A stretch of DNA of 64,000 bases from Planctomycetota bacterium (lineage in GTDB: Bacteria > Planctomycetota > UBA1135 > GCA-002686595): NCBI GenBank assembly GCA_016795325.1, contig JAEUHY010000012.1, positions 186,001 through 250,000 on the forward strand, in the 5' to 3' direction. Numbering within the stretch: position 1 is the first letter of the stretch; each line of letters begins with the position of its first letter. Under the pieces are notes generated by a model, which saw nothing but the letters and a program-made list of their open reading frames with translations, had not been told where the DNA came from and searched no databases. The position numbers and the translations under genes are program-made. Positions 52,993-62,482 of the stretch are shown here, in pieces.

Positions 52993-54777
52993 CTAGCGGC
53001 GCGGGAGCCGGAAGATCTCGATCACCGGGCCGGTTCCGCGCGCTTGCAGCAGGCGTCGGAAGAAGATGCCGGGCGCGACGCTGGTCTCTTCCTGGTAGCC
53101 GAACGGGTGGTCGCTGTAGTCCGGGTCGCCGTCCGGGGAGATGCGCACGAGCAACTCGGCGTTGGCCAGCAGCCACTCGCGCAAACGGCTCGCCCCCGGG
53201 TGCACGCGGTCCTGCGCAAAGACCTCGGTGATCGCGATCTCGCCGCCCTCTTCGGCGACGAAACGCGCCGGGTCGTTCGCCATCATCCCGAGCTTGGGCG
53301 TCCACCAACGCAGGCGCCAGCGTTCGCCGTGCGGCGGCCCGCCGGGCACGGTCGCCTGGTAGCGCGACCAGGGCCTGTTCCAACTCGCGCCTTCGCCGCC
53401 GGGCCAGTTCGAGAGCCCGGCGGGCTCGCGCAGGAGCGGCAGGTCGAGCGTCGGCGTCAGCGTCAGGTCGAGGGGGCGCAACTCGGGCGCACGTTCCTGG
53501 AGCCAGCGCGCGGCGAGCTCGGTGGTGTGCGGCTGCGAGCGCACGTCGCCCAGCGCCAAGCACAACCAGGCGCCCGGCGCGACGGCCAGCGCGGCCAGCA
53601 CGGCCCACGTGGCGAAGCCCGCGGCGGCGCTGCGCGTCGGCACGCGGCGCGCGAGCTCCCGCAAGCCGAAAGCCGCGCAGCAGGCGAGCAGCGGCACGAG
53701 CGGAATCGCGAAACGCTCGTAGGTGCGGTTGTACAGGCCCAGCACGACGAAGTACGGCAGCGCGAACGCGAGCAGCACCCACAGGTCGCGCCGGCGCGTG
53801 TAGTTGCCGGCCTGCTCGGCGTTGTTGCGCCGCACGGCCCACAGCACCAAACCCAGCAGCGCGAGCGCGGCGAGCGCCGGTTCGTACGACACGAAGGAAC
53901 GCGCCAAGGTCACGAAGCCGCCGCCACGGAACTGATCGAGGAACAGCAGGTGCCCGCTCTGGTTGATCAGCGCGGCGTCGGCGCCGGGCTGCGGCGGCAA
54001 CGGCTTGCCGAAGAACTCGTAGGGGTAGAACACGACGACGCCGGAGCCGATCAGCGCCACGGTGAGCAGCAGCCGCAGGTCGAGCCAACTGCGTTTGTGC
54101 GTGCGACGTGCGAGAACCGCCACCACGAGCGCCGGGAACAACGCGAGCGCGCTCTGCAGGCAACCCAGGGCGAGCGCGAGCGCGCCGCCGGCGAGGCTGT
54201 GGCCCAGCACTCCGCCGCGGCGGCGCAGGCGCACGAAGGCGAGCAAGGCCCACGCGAACAGCGCGCCCGCGGCGGCGTGGGGGCGCGACTGCTGCGAGAA
54301 GTTGACCGACAGCAAGCTCGCGGCGCTCAGGAGACCGGCGACGATGGCCCAGCGCCGCTCGAGGAACAGCGCGGCCAGCAGGTAGGCGGCGGGGGCCATC
54401 AACGCGGCGAACAGCGCCACGACCAAGCGCGTCTGCAGGTGCGGCGCGGAGGCGGCGCGCAGGTGGTCTTCGAGAGGGGCCTGCGGCTGCGCGTTGGCCG
54501 GCCGCGGAACCTGCGTGGCGACGTTTGCGATCAGCAGCGGGTACCAGCGGAAGTTGCGCTGCTCCTTCCAAGCGTCGCCGCCTTGGCGCAGCAGCTCGAC
54601 CTGGCCGGGAATCATGCAGTCCTGCTCGAGCGTCGTCGGCAGTCCGTGGCCGATGCCCGGCAAGCGCAGGAAGAACGCGCTGAAGAACAGCGCGACGCAC
54701 ACGACCCAGGTGAAGATGCGTTCGCGCAGCGTCGGCGCGGGCGTGGGCTGCAGTTGCGGCGTTGTCGCTCGAGTCAC
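52993..54777 (-). CDS. GT-C membrane glycosyltransferase, paralogue 3
   Basis: 594 residues from a GTG at 54777. Same plan as the proteins at 39814 and 44597: first helix FTWVVCVALFFSAFFLRLPGIG, acidic loop TLEQDCM (E-x-D), FSQQSRPHAAAGALF, VVFYPYEFFG, YERFAIPLVPLLACCAAFG, and a soluble C-terminal domain ending VIEIFRLP. The stop of the flippase gene overlaps its start (GTGA), tying it to glycan export. Long upstream in-frame extension is a shadow of the flippase gene and not used. Confidence 0.82.
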   Translation of the reverse strand: MTRATTPQLQPTPAPTLRERIFTWVVCVALFFSAFFLRLPGIGHGLPTTLEQDCMIPGQVELLRQGGDAWKEQRNFRWYPLLIANVATQVPRPANAQPQAPLEDHLRAASAPHLQTRLVVALFAALMAPAAYLLAALFLERRWAIVAGLLSAASLLSVNFSQQSRPHAAAGALFAWALLAFVRLRRRGGVLGHSLAGGALALALGCLQSALALFPALVVAVLARRTHKRSWLDLRLLLTVALIGSGVVVFYPYEFFGKPLPPQPGADAALINQSGHLLFLDQFRGGGFVTLARSFVSYEPALAALALLGLVLWAVRRNNAEQAGNYTRRRDLWVLLAFALPYFVVLGLYNRTYERFAIPLVPLLACCAAFGLRELARRVPTRSAAAGFATWAVLAALAVAPGAWLCLALGDVRSQPHTTELAARWLQERAPELRPLDLTLTPTLDLPLLREPAGLSNWPGGEGASWNRPWSRYQATVPGGPPHGERWRLRWWTPKLGMMANDPARFVAEEGGEIAITEVFAQDRVHPGASRLREWLLANAELLVRISPDGDPDYSDHPFGYQEETSVAPGIFFRRLLQARGTGPVIEIFRLPRR

Positions 54778-56057
54778 AGCTTCAAGCCTACTTCCCGCCG
54801 CGCGAGCACGCGGAGCATGAGCACCGATCCGAGCATGGCGAGCGCTGTCGCGCCAGCGGCGCCGCTCAGTCCGAAGCAGGGGATCAGCAGCGCGTTGAAG
54901 TACGCGTTGAGGAGCACGACGCTGAACATCAGACGCGTGTGCCACGCGGGTTTGTTGGCCATCAGAAGGACCTGGAGGAACGGCATGTAGCCGGCGATGG
55001 CGACGATGCCGCCGACGAGCAGGGCGAGCGGCAACCACCCGGCGGCGAACTCGGCGCGATCGAGCACCCACAGGAACACGGGGAAGACGGCTACGGTGGC
55101 CGCGCCGACGCCGAACATGAGCAAGTAGGTGATGCGCTTGCCCTTGGCGATGAGCTGTTCGAGCTCTGCGATGCGGCCCGCGGCGAGGTGTTGGGCGAGC
55201 AGCGGGTTGTAGTTGTTCTGCAGCACGACGAGCAGCTGGAACACGCCCTCGGCGACGAGCGCGGCGAAGCTGTACACGCCCACCGGGCCGTCGGCGAGGA
55301 ACACGCCGAGCATCAACACGTCCAGGCGCGAGTTGAGCTCCATCAGCATGCCGGAGCCCATGCTCTTCACCCCGTACACGAGGTGCTCGCGCGTCCACGT
55401 GCGCCAAGTCGGCGCGATCGGCGCGCGCATCTGCGCTGCGACTTCGACTGCGAGCGGAACGAACAGCAGGCCCTCGGCGAAGCTGAACAGGAACGCGATG
55501 CGGCCGGGCCCCATGTCGCTCCAGGCGACGACGCCCAGACCGGCGACCATCAGCATGTAGCGCAGCGAGGTGTACAGCGCGAAGGCGCGCATGCGTTGCG
55601 CGCCGTTGACGACCGACATCCCGACCTTGTTGAGCGCGAAGAAGAACAGGCCCGGCGTGGCGGCGGCGATGCCTTCGGCCACCTGCGGACTGTCGAGCAG
55701 CGCGGCGACCGGCTCACGCAGCAGGTAGAAGACGAGCGTGAACACGCTCGCCAAGAACAACGTGGGCGGGAGCGATCCGGCGATCACGGTCGCGACGTGG
55801 CCGCGGTCCTCGCGGCGTTCGCTCATGGCGCGCAGCACCGAGAGGTTGATGCCGCCGACCGCGGCCTGTGACACGAAGATGTAGGCCGCGAGCGTCTGGT
55901 TGAAGACTCCCAGCGGCGCGGCGCCCCAGTAGCGGCCGATCAGGAAGTTGAGGCCGTAGCCGCACACGCCCAGCACGGCGACGCTGCCGAAGTTCCACAG
56001 CGCGTCGCGCTGGAAGCGGCCGGAGAGCGCGGCGCGCAGGCGCTCGAGGGCGCTCAT
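54774..56057 (-). CDS. Polysaccharide/oligosaccharide flippase (Wzx/MATE-like)
   Basis: 427 residues with 12 predicted membrane helices. Starts SGRFQRDALWNFGSVAVLGVCGYGLNFLIG, the typical polysaccharide-biosynthesis exporter opening, followed by GVFNQTLAAYIFVSQAAVGG; later GVYSFAALVAEGVFQLLVVLQNNYNPLLA matches the central helix pair of the family. Flips undecaprenyl-linked oligosaccharide to the periplasmic side, where the GT-C enzymes act. First gene of a two-gene minus-strand operon. Confidence 0.88.
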   Translation of the reverse strand: MSALERLRAALSGRFQRDALWNFGSVAVLGVCGYGLNFLIGRYWGAAPLGVFNQTLAAYIFVSQAAVGGINLSVLRAMSERREDRGHVATVIAGSLPPTLFLASVFTLVFYLLREPVAALLDSPQVAEGIAAATPGLFFFALNKVGMSVVNGAQRMRAFALYTSLRYMLMVAGLGVVAWSDMGPGRIAFLFSFAEGLLFVPLAVEVAAQMRAPIAPTWRTWTREHLVYGVKSMGSGMLMELNSRLDVLMLGVFLADGPVGVYSFAALVAEGVFQLLVVLQNNYNPLLAQHLAAGRIAELEQLIAKGKRITYLLMFGVGAATVAVFPVFLWVLDRAEFAAGWLPLALLVGGIVAIAGYMPFLQVLLMANKPAWHTRLMFSVVLLNAYFNALLIPCFGLSGAAGATALAMLGSVLMLRVLARREVGLKL

Positions 56058-56126
56058 CGTCGGCGCGGGGCCGCGGGCGCGGGACGGGACGCTCGGAGGG
56101 ACACCGGGGGAACGTTACAACAGCGC

Positions 56127-56864
56127 GTGGAGGCATCGAAGAGCGTGCAAGACGACGAGAGGGCGAGCGACCAGCGTGCTGCGTCCGCGGGGCGCGCGTT
56201 GCTGGCCACGCTCGCGCTGGCGCTGCTCGGGTTCGTCGGCGCGCTGCCGCTCGATCCGCCGGGGCCCTACGCCGGCGCGGATCCGCTGTTCGCCCTCGCC
56301 TGGGCTGCGTTGCTCGCGCCCGTCGCCGGCGCCCTCGCGGTCCAGTTGCGTGTGCCGCCGTGGCCGTACGGCATCGCCGCGCCCGCGGCCTGGGTCGGCG
56401 CGGTGCTGTGGGGCGCGCTGGAATCGCCGCGTCTGGTCCCCACGCCGCTGTGGGCCGCCGCAGCGTGGATGGGGCTGTTCGCGCTCGGCGGCGCTGCCGC
56501 CGAACTCGCGCGCCCGCGTCCGGCGCGGGCCGTCTACGCCATCGCACTCTCCGCGTGCGCGCTCAACCTCGCGCCTTTCGGCCCGGGTCTGGCCGGCGCG
56601 CCGTGGCCGCCGACGGTTGCCGCGCGGCTGCTCGACTTCGCCCCGCTCACGCTCGTGATCGAGAGCGCCGGACTCGACTGGCAGCGCCACGAGTTCGTGT
56701 ACCGCGCCGCGCAGACCGACCGCTTCGAACGCGCGGCGTTCTCCGGCGCGCTTGCGGGTCCGCTCTGCCTTTTGTTGGGATACGCGGCCTGGGTCGGTGC
56801 GTGGGCGGCAGTGCGACGACGCACCGCCGCGGTCGGCGCCTCGGCGCCCAGCTCAACCGACTAG
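56127..56864 (+). CDS. Integral membrane protein of unknown function
   Basis: 245 residues from a GTG start. About six hydrophobic segments (LLATLALALLGFVGALPL, LFALAWAALLAPVAGALAV, WVGAVLWGALES, LWAAAAWMGLFALGGAAAEL, YAIALSACALNLAPF, GPLCLLLGYAAWVGAWAAV). A conserved-looking soluble loop before the last helix carries SAGLDWQRHEFVYRAA. No family recognised. Divergent from the flippase gene (69 bases), and 15 bases before the NIL-domain gene on the same strand. Confidence 0.75.
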   Translation: MEASKSVQDDERASDQRAASAGRALLATLALALLGFVGALPLDPPGPYAGADPLFALAWAALLAPVAGALAVQLRVPPWPYGIAAPAAWVGAVLWGALESPRLVPTPLWAAAAWMGLFALGGAAAELARPRPARAVYAIALSACALNLAPFGPGLAGAPWPPTVAARLLDFAPLTLVIESAGLDWQRHEFVYRAAQTDRFERAAFSGALAGPLCLLLGYAAWVGAWAAVRRRTAAVGASAPSSTD

Positions 56865-56879
56865 GGTTCACCCCGCGAC

Positions 56880-57110
56880 ATGGCCGTCCGCAAGTACTTC
56901 TGCACCTTTCCGCAGCACCTGATCAGCGAGCCGATCGTGAGCTACACGCTCGGCGCCAAGTTCGGTGTGATTCCCAACATCCGCGCCGCGAGCATCACGG
57001 ACACGTTGGCGCTGGTCGCGGTCGAGATCGAAGGCAAGGACGACGCCATCGATCGATCGGTGGCGTACCTGCGCGAACGCGGCGTGCGCGTCGAAGACAT
57101 GAAGGACTGA
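56880..57110 (+). CDS. NIL-domain protein
   Basis: 76 residues with the ferredoxin-like NIL fold: FPQHLISEPIVSYTLGAKFGV, NIRAASITDTLALVAVEIEG, DRSVAYLRERGVRVEDM. NIL domains are found at the C-terminus of methionine ABC ATPases (MetN) and beside ferredoxins, where they sense small ligands; here the domain is free-standing. No cysteines for Fe-S. ATG at 56880; sits directly after the membrane protein and may be co-transcribed. Confidence 0.82.
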   Translation: MAVRKYFCTFPQHLISEPIVSYTLGAKFGVIPNIRAASITDTLALVAVEIEGKDDAIDRSVAYLRERGVRVEDMKD

Positions 57111-57137
57111 GCGCGCCGCGCGACCAGGGGAAATGCA

Positions 57138-57194
57138 GAGAGCCCGCGTTGCGCGGGCTCTCAGGATCCAACACGTTGCCCGCGCTGCGCGGGC
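57138..57194. terminator. Pair of GC-rich hairpins
   Basis: GAGAGCCCGCG (57138-57148) pairs perfectly with 57152-57162 around a TTG loop, and a shorter copy (GCCCGCG 57178-57184 with 57188-57194) follows; both are followed by CTCTC and share the unit CGCGGGCTCTC. No T-tract. It separates convergent genes (NIL protein and zinc-ribbon protein), so a terminator role is likely. Confidence 0.6.
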
Positions 57195-57281
57195 TCTCGA
57201 GTTGAGTGCGTTGCCCGCTGCGCGCGGACACCTCGGCGTTGCGAGCGGCGCGTTTGGCGCGCCGCTCCACGCCGCGCAGAT

Positions 57282-58658
57282 CTAGAAGTCGTCGAGACCG
57301 CCGGTCTCGGGCTTCTTCTCCGCGTCTTCCTTCGGCGCAGCCTTCTTGGTCAAGCCGGCCCACTGCTCGTCGTCTTCGCCGGCCGTGTCCCAGGTCTTGA
57401 ACCAGCTCCGAACCGCTTTCTTGTTGTAGACGACGGTCTCCAGGTCCTTGTCGTACTTCCAACCCCAGTTCTTCCCGCCGCAGATCTTCTCCAGCGCGCG
57501 CTGGATCAAATCGCCGCGGCTGAAGTCGTCGGGATCCGACAGGTTGAGCTTGCGCATCACGTTGAGCAGCGCAGGCATGGCCGGGCGGCCGAGCTCCTCG
57601 AGCTTGCGCAACGCGCGCGTGGACGGCGCGCCACCGCTGGTGGCGAACGTTTCGGCGAGCGCGACGATCTCGGCCCACTCCTCGTCGCTGCTCTTGGAGT
57701 ACTTGCCCAGCTCGGGCAGGTCGAGCAGGTTGACGTCGTCGACGACCGGCGCCTTTTCCTTCGCGGGCTTGGTCTCCGCGGGCTTGGTCTCTTCCGGCTT
57801 GCTCGCCGCTTTTTCAGGCTCGCTGGCGGGCGTGGTGGGCTCGGCGGCCGCGTCCGGCGCCGACTCGCCTTCGGCCGGCTTCTCCGCGGCGGCGACGGAC
57901 GAACCCGTGCCGAGGAGCGCTGCGCGCTTGGCGTCTTCGGCGGCCTTGGCTGCCTGTGCGGCCTGCGCCTCATCGGCGGGCATCTTCACGCCGAAGTACC
58001 AGCCGGCGAAGCCGACCAGCGCCACGAAGATCACGGCGCTGATCACCATCGGGGCGACGCTCTTCTTCTTGGGGGCCGCGCTCCCGCGACGGCGCTTGCT
58101 CCCCGAGCCTTCGTCCTCGTCGTCGTCCTTCGAACGGCCCTTGGGCTTGGCGCCCGCGCCGGACTTCACCTTGGCTGCGGCGGCTTCGGCCGTGGCGCGC
58201 ACGCTCGGCCCTGCGGCTGCAGGCTTCGCCGCTGCGGGCGCAGCCTTGGGCGCAGCCGGAGTCGCGGCAGGCTTGGCCGGCGCGGCTGCGGGCTTGGCGA
58301 CCGGCGCGGCGGCGGCCGGCTTCGCGACCGGCTTGGCGGGAACCGCGCTAGCCGGAGCGCTGGCCGCGGGCTTCGCCGGCGCAGGAGTGCGCGCGGGAAC
58401 CGGCGCCGGAGCAGCGGCAGGCTTGGGCGCCGCAGCGGGAGCGCTGCTGGTCGTGGCCGCTGCGGCCGTCGGCGTGGCTGCGGCCGTCGGCGTGGCTGCG
58501 GCCGCTGCGGCGGGCGCAGCGCTCGCTCCGCCACTTTGGACCGGCCCGATCTCGACCACGCCGCCGCACTTGGGGCACTTGGCCTTGTTCTGGACGAAGG
58601 TCGCAGGGACGCGGAAGGAATTCTGGCAGCCGGTGCAAACGCCTTGGCGGTAATCCAT
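57282..58658 (-). CDS. Zinc-ribbon membrane protein with Ala/Pro-rich linker
   Basis: 458 residues. The N-terminus is a Cys4 zinc ribbon (C8-x2-C11 in GVCTGCQNSFRVP, C28-x2-C31 in KCPKCGGVVEI), then a ~130-residue Ala/Pro/Lys linker, a basic patch (GSKRRRGSAAPKKK), one membrane helix (MVISAVIFVALVGFAGWYFGV, here ~205-225), and an outside region with a Glu/Lys/Pro stretch and a helical C-terminal domain (SDEEWAEIVALAETFA, RALRKLEELGRPAMPALL, NWGWKYDKDLETVVYN). Shares its plan with the next gene. The ribbon is cytoplasmic and could bind nucleic acid or protein; function unknown. Confidence 0.78.
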   Translation of the reverse strand: MDYRQGVCTGCQNSFRVPATFVQNKAKCPKCGGVVEIGPVQSGGASAAPAAAAAATPTAAATPTAAAATTSSAPAAAPKPAAAPAPVPARTPAPAKPAASAPASAVPAKPVAKPAAAAPVAKPAAAPAKPAATPAAPKAAPAAAKPAAAGPSVRATAEAAAAKVKSGAGAKPKGRSKDDDEDEGSGSKRRRGSAAPKKKSVAPMVISAVIFVALVGFAGWYFGVKMPADEAQAAQAAKAAEDAKRAALLGTGSSVAAAEKPAEGESAPDAAAEPTTPASEPEKAASKPEETKPAETKPAKEKAPVVDDVNLLDLPELGKYSKSSDEEWAEIVALAETFATSGGAPSTRALRKLEELGRPAMPALLNVMRKLNLSDPDDFSRGDLIQRALEKICGGKNWGWKYDKDLETVVYNKKAVRSWFKTWDTAGEDDEQWAGLTKKAAPKEDAEKKPETGGLDDF

Positions 58659-58799
58659 GGGAGAGGGGACGCTCGGGGTGCGGGGGCGCGAGCGCGGAGT
58701 CGAGAGGGGCCGGGGAGAACGTGTGGGGAGGGGAGAGGTTGCGAGTTGCGCAGCGCGCTGGGACGCGGGCGCCGCGCTCGTGTGTGGGGCGGGCGACGC

Positions 58800-60071
58800 T
58801 CAGCCGCCGGACTTGGCCTTGTCGATGGCGCGTTCGGCTTCGCGCGCCTTGTCGCGCTCGAGCTCGCGCTTTTCCTTGTCCGTCAGCGGAATCATCGCGT
58901 CGAGCAGGTCGACGCCTTGCGCCTTCTCTTCGAAGCGCTCGCCCTTGCGCAGGTACCACGCGAACCAGGCGCGCACGGCCATGTCGCGCATCTTCTCGCT
59001 CTCGGGGCCTGACCCCGTGGGCGAGAACACGGCCTTGTCGTAGCCGGTGATCTCGCGCAGGAGCAGGTGCACGTTGGTGGCCTTGGCGAGCGCGTCGTCG
59101 TCGACGAGCTTGGTCTCGTAGAACTGCGTCAAGAGGATCGGGATCGCAGGCTTGCCGATCGCGATCAACTCGTCGCGCGCGGTGGTGCGTTCACGCGGGC
59201 GCGAGCTGAAGTCGAGGAAACGCGCGACCGCCGAGTCGATGCGCGTGCGCATCTCGGGCGGCGTGTCGTCGAGGTGCGCGAGCGGGCGCGGTTCGGCCTG
59301 GTAGATGAAGCCGCCGTCCTCGAGCTTGACCTTCTCGACGCCCTTGGCCGCGAGGCCGCCCGTCGCGCGCTTGGCTTCGGGCGACACGTACAAGGCCCAG
59401 TCGAACAGCTTCCACTGCCCGTCCTTGTTCTTGGCGAGCTTCCAGTCGAGCGTGATGAGTTCGCTTTGGTTCGCAGCTTCGCGGCCCTTGGCCTTGACGC
59501 GCACCAGCGACTCGCTGTCGCCTTCGGCTTCGACTTGCCCATCGAGCAACTCCCAGCGTGCGATCGCCAGCGGGCCCGAGCCCTTGGTGAACTCGCGCAC
59601 GACTTCCGTCGCGATGTTCGCGCGATCGGTGCTCGTCATGTCGGACCACGCCGGCATCGAGGCCTTCTCCGGTGTGGCGCGCCAGCGCTCGAGGATGCGC
59701 GGAGCGTCGAGCAACCCGCCGAGCTTGTAGTCGTTCGCCTGGCTAGCCGCGGTGTACGCGTCGCGCACGACCATCACGAGCTCGGAGTTCCAGCCGGTCC
59801 GGTCGACGGGCTTTTCCTGCACCGGCGGGGCCTTCACGACGGGCGGCGCCGCGGCGGGCTTCTTCGAGCTGTTCACCAAGAAGAAGATCACGCCCAGCGC
59901 GAGCACGACCCCGCCGCCGATGATGAACGGCGTCGCGCTGGTCTTCGAAGGTTTGGCGCCCTTCTCACGGGCGACGTAGACCTTGCCGCAGGCGCCGCAC
60001 TTGACCTTCGCTCCCTCCTTGCTGTCGGGGAACTGGGCGGATGCCTTGCAGAAGGTGCATTCGATGAGCAT
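58800..60071 (-). CDS. Zinc-ribbon membrane protein, related to the neighbour
   Basis: 423 residues. Cys4 ribbon at the start (C5-x2-C8 in [13 protein letters not shown]24-x2-C27 in [12 protein letters not shown]), one membrane helix ([19 protein letters not shown], ~48-66), a Pro-rich spacer, and a ~330-residue outer part: first half an NTF2/lipoprotein-like alpha-beta region ([44 protein letters not shown]), second half helical ([38 protein letters not shown]) resembling the C-terminal domain of the upstream-lying relative ([34 protein letters not shown]). ATG at 60071 starts the ribbon; an in-frame upstream extension is not conserved-looking. Confidence 0.78.
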   Translation of the reverse strand: MLIECTFCKASAQFPDSKEGAKVKCGACGKVYVAREKGAKPSKTSATPFIIGGGVVLALGVIFFLVNSSKKPAAAPPVVKAPPVQEKPVDRTGWNSELVMVVRDAYTAASQANDYKLGGLLDAPRILERWRATPEKASMPAWSDMTSTDRANIATEVVREFTKGSGPLAIARWELLDGQVEAEGDSESLVRVKAKGREAANQSELITLDWKLAKNKDGQWKLFDWALYVSPEAKRATGGLAAKGVEKVKLEDGGFIYQAEPRPLAHLDDTPPEMRTRIDSAVARFLDFSSRPRERTTARDELIAIGKPAIPILLTQFYETKLVDDDALAKATNVHLLLREITGYDKAVFSPTGSGPESEKMRDMAVRAWFAWYLRKGERFEEKAQGVDLLDAMIPLTDKEKRELERDKAREAERAIDKAKSGG

Positions 60072-60213
60072 GGGCGCAGCAGGAGGGCTCGGGGTCGCGT
60101 CGGGACGCCAGGGAGTACCGCGCTCGACGGAACCGGCAACGCAGTTCGCGTCGAGGATAACGCGCGCCGTCGTCACGCGGAACGAGTCGCTTGGGCGCTA
60201 TCCTCGCCCGTCC

Positions 60214-62328
60214 ATGGCCCGCCGACGCCCGACGCCGCGCTCGAAGTCCTCCAAGCCCGCCGGCGCGCAGCCCCAGGCGCCGGAAAAGCCCCCGTTGCCG
60301 GCGCGGCGCAAGGCCGAAGGTGAGTTCGAGCTGGTGTGTCCGTTCCAGCCCATGGGCGACCAGCCCAAGGCGATCGAGCAACTCGTGACGCGCGCCCGCA
60401 GCGGCTCGCGCTACCAGACGCTCCTGGGCATCACCGGTTCGGGCAAGACCTTCACCACGGCGGCGGCCATCGAACAACTCGGGCGACCGGCGCTCGTGCT
60501 GAGCCCCAACAAGACGCTCGCCGCGCAGCTCTACGCCGAGTTCAAGGAGCTCTTCCCGCACAACGCCGTCGAGTACTTCGTCAGCTACTACGACTACTAC
60601 CAGCCCGAGGCCTACGTCCCCTCGACCGACACCTTCATCGAGAAGGACGCGAGCCGCAACGAGAACATCGAGCGCATGCGCAACAGCGCGACGCGCTCGC
60701 TGCTCGAGCGCCGCGACGTGCTGATCGTCGCGTCGGTCAGTTGCATCTACGGTCTGGGCAATCCCGACTCGTACCAGTTGATGGCGCTGCCGCTCGCGGT
60801 GGGGGATTCGGTCGAGCGCGAGGAGTTGTTGCGGCGCCTGACGCAGATGCAGTACGCGCGCAACAACTACGACTTCCGCCGCGGCACGTTCCGCGCGCGC
60901 GGCGACGTGATCGAGATCTTCCCGGCCTACGAGGACGACAAGATCCTGCGCGTCGAGCTGTTCGGCGACGACGTCGAGGCGCTGGTCGAGGTCGATCCGC
61001 TGCGCGGCGAAGTGCTGCGCGATCTGCGCTCGACGACGATCTATCCCGCCAACCACTACGTCGCGCCGCAAGATCGTTTGCTGCGCGCCTGCGAAGGCAT
61101 CGAGATCGAGCTCGAGGAGCGCTTGGCGGAGCTCAAGCGCGGCGGCCGCTTGCTGGAGGCGCAGCGGCTCGAGCAGCGCACGCGCCACGACCTCGAGATG
61201 CTGCGCGCGACCGGCGTGTGCAACGGCATCGAGAACTACTCGCGTTACATGGACGGCCGCCGCGCGGGCGAGCCGCCGTTCACGCTGCTCAACTACTTCC
61301 CCGAGAACTGGCTGGTGTTCATCGACGAGAGCCACGTCACCGTGCCGCAGATCGGCGCGATGTACCGCGGCGATCGTTCGCGCAAGGAAGTGCTCGTCGA
61401 CCACGGCTTTCGTCTGCCCAGCGCGCTCGACAACCGGCCGCTGCGCTTCGAGGAGTGGGACAAGCTCGTGCAGCAGAGCGTGTACATCTCGGCGACGCCC
61501 GGTCCGTACGAGCTGCAACATTCGGTCGGCGCGCTGGCCGAGCAGATCGTGCGTCCCACCGGTCTGCTCGATCCGGAGATCGAAGTGCGGCCGGCGGCCA
61601 CGCAGGTCGACGATCTCTTGGCGCAGATCCGCGCGACGGTGAAGGCGGGCTGGCGCGTGCTCGTCACGACGCTCACCAAACGCTCGGCGGAGGAGTTGAC
61701 GACCTACTACCAGGAGTTGGGCGTCAAGGTGCGCTACCTGCACTCGGAGATCGACGCGCTCGAGCGCTCGGCGATCCTGCGCGACCTGCGCCTGGGTTCG
61801 TTCGACGTGCTCGTCGGCATCAATCTGTTGCGCGAAGGGCTCGACCTGCCCGAGGTCGCGCTCGTGGCGGTGCTCGACGCCGACAAGGAGGGCTTCCTGC
61901 GCTCCGCGACGTCGCTGATCCAGACCTGCGGACGCGCGGCGCGCAACGTCGAAGGCCGCGTGATCCTGTACGCCGATCGTTCGACCGACTCGATCCGCGC
62001 CACCTGCGCCGAGGTCGAGCGGCGGCGCAAGCTGCAGACGGCCTACAACCTCGAGCACGGCATCACGCCCAAGACCGTGATCAAGCCCATCCGCGACTCG
62101 ATCGAGTCGCTGTACGCGATGGACTACGTCGAGGTCGCCGGTCCGGCCTTCGGCGCCGCGCGCGCCGGAGACGATCCCGCGCGCAGTTGGGACGCGTCGC
62201 GCCTGCGCGGCGAACTGGCCAAGCTGCGCGACGAAATGCTGCACGCCGCCGAAGAACTGCGCTTCGAGGACGCGGCGCGCCTGCGCGACCGCGTCCGCGA
62301 GCTCGAGCAGCTCGAACTCGCGCGCTGA
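60214..62328 (+). CDS. uvrB: Excinuclease ABC subunit B
   Basis: 704 residues. DNA-damage recognition helicase of nucleotide excision repair. After a ~35-residue basic/Pro-rich leader the standard protein starts ([20 protein letters not shown]): Walker A GITGSGKT (72-79), the beta-hairpin [30 protein letters not shown] (DExH box), helicase motifs [28 protein letters not shown] and QTCGRAARN, and a C-terminal UVR domain ([27 protein letters not shown]) that binds UvrC. Complete. uvrA and uvrC are not in the window. Confidence 0.97.
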   Translation: MARRRPTPRSKSSKPAGAQPQAPEKPPLPARRKAEGEFELVCPFQPMGDQPKAIEQLVTRARSGSRYQTLLGITGSGKTFTTAAAIEQLGRPALVLSPNKTLAAQLYAEFKELFPHNAVEYFVSYYDYYQPEAYVPSTDTFIEKDASRNENIERMRNSATRSLLERRDVLIVASVSCIYGLGNPDSYQLMALPLAVGDSVEREELLRRLTQMQYARNNYDFRRGTFRARGDVIEIFPAYEDDKILRVELFGDDVEALVEVDPLRGEVLRDLRSTTIYPANHYVAPQDRLLRACEGIEIELEERLAELKRGGRLLEAQRLEQRTRHDLEMLRATGVCNGIENYSRYMDGRRAGEPPFTLLNYFPENWLVFIDESHVTVPQIGAMYRGDRSRKEVLVDHGFRLPSALDNRPLRFEEWDKLVQQSVYISATPGPYELQHSVGALAEQIVRPTGLLDPEIEVRPAATQVDDLLAQIRATVKAGWRVLVTTLTKRSAEELTTYYQELGVKVRYLHSEIDALERSAILRDLRLGSFDVLVGINLLREGLDLPEVALVAVLDADKEGFLRSATSLIQTCGRAARNVEGRVILYADRSTDSIRATCAEVERRRKLQTAYNLEHGITPKTVIKPIRDSIESLYAMDYVEVAGPAFGAARAGDDPARSWDASRLRGELAKLRDEMLHAAEELRFEDAARLRDRVRELEQLELAR

Positions 62329-62354
62329 GCGCGCCGCTCCAGTTCCGAACTCCC

Positions 62355-62375
62355 GGGTCCCGGCTTCCGGGCCCC
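62355..62375. terminator. Weak hairpin between uvrB and the thioredoxin-like gene
   Basis: GGGTCCCGG (62355-62363) and CCGGGCCCC (62367-62375) pair over eight of nine positions around a CTT loop, followed by AGCTTTCG. It lies between convergent genes and is a candidate terminator; no long T-tract. Confidence 0.4.
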
Positions 62376-62482
62376 AGCTTTCGAAAACACTGCAGCGCGG
62401 CCCGAGCGTGTGAGGATCGGGTCGCGCTGCTCATTCCGACGACCGCGCGAGCGCGGCGCACGGCGACGTTGTCGTCCGCCGC

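Noticed and set aside
57138..57230. Repeated hairpins considered as a mini CRISPR or attachment site
   Set aside because: Only two to three imperfect copies without regular spacing between convergent genes; terminator role is simpler.
58190..58540. Short GC-rich repeats resembling a repeat array
   Set aside because: They are codon repeats for the Ala/Pro/Lys linker of the zinc-ribbon protein, not spacer-separated; no CRISPR or cas gene is present.
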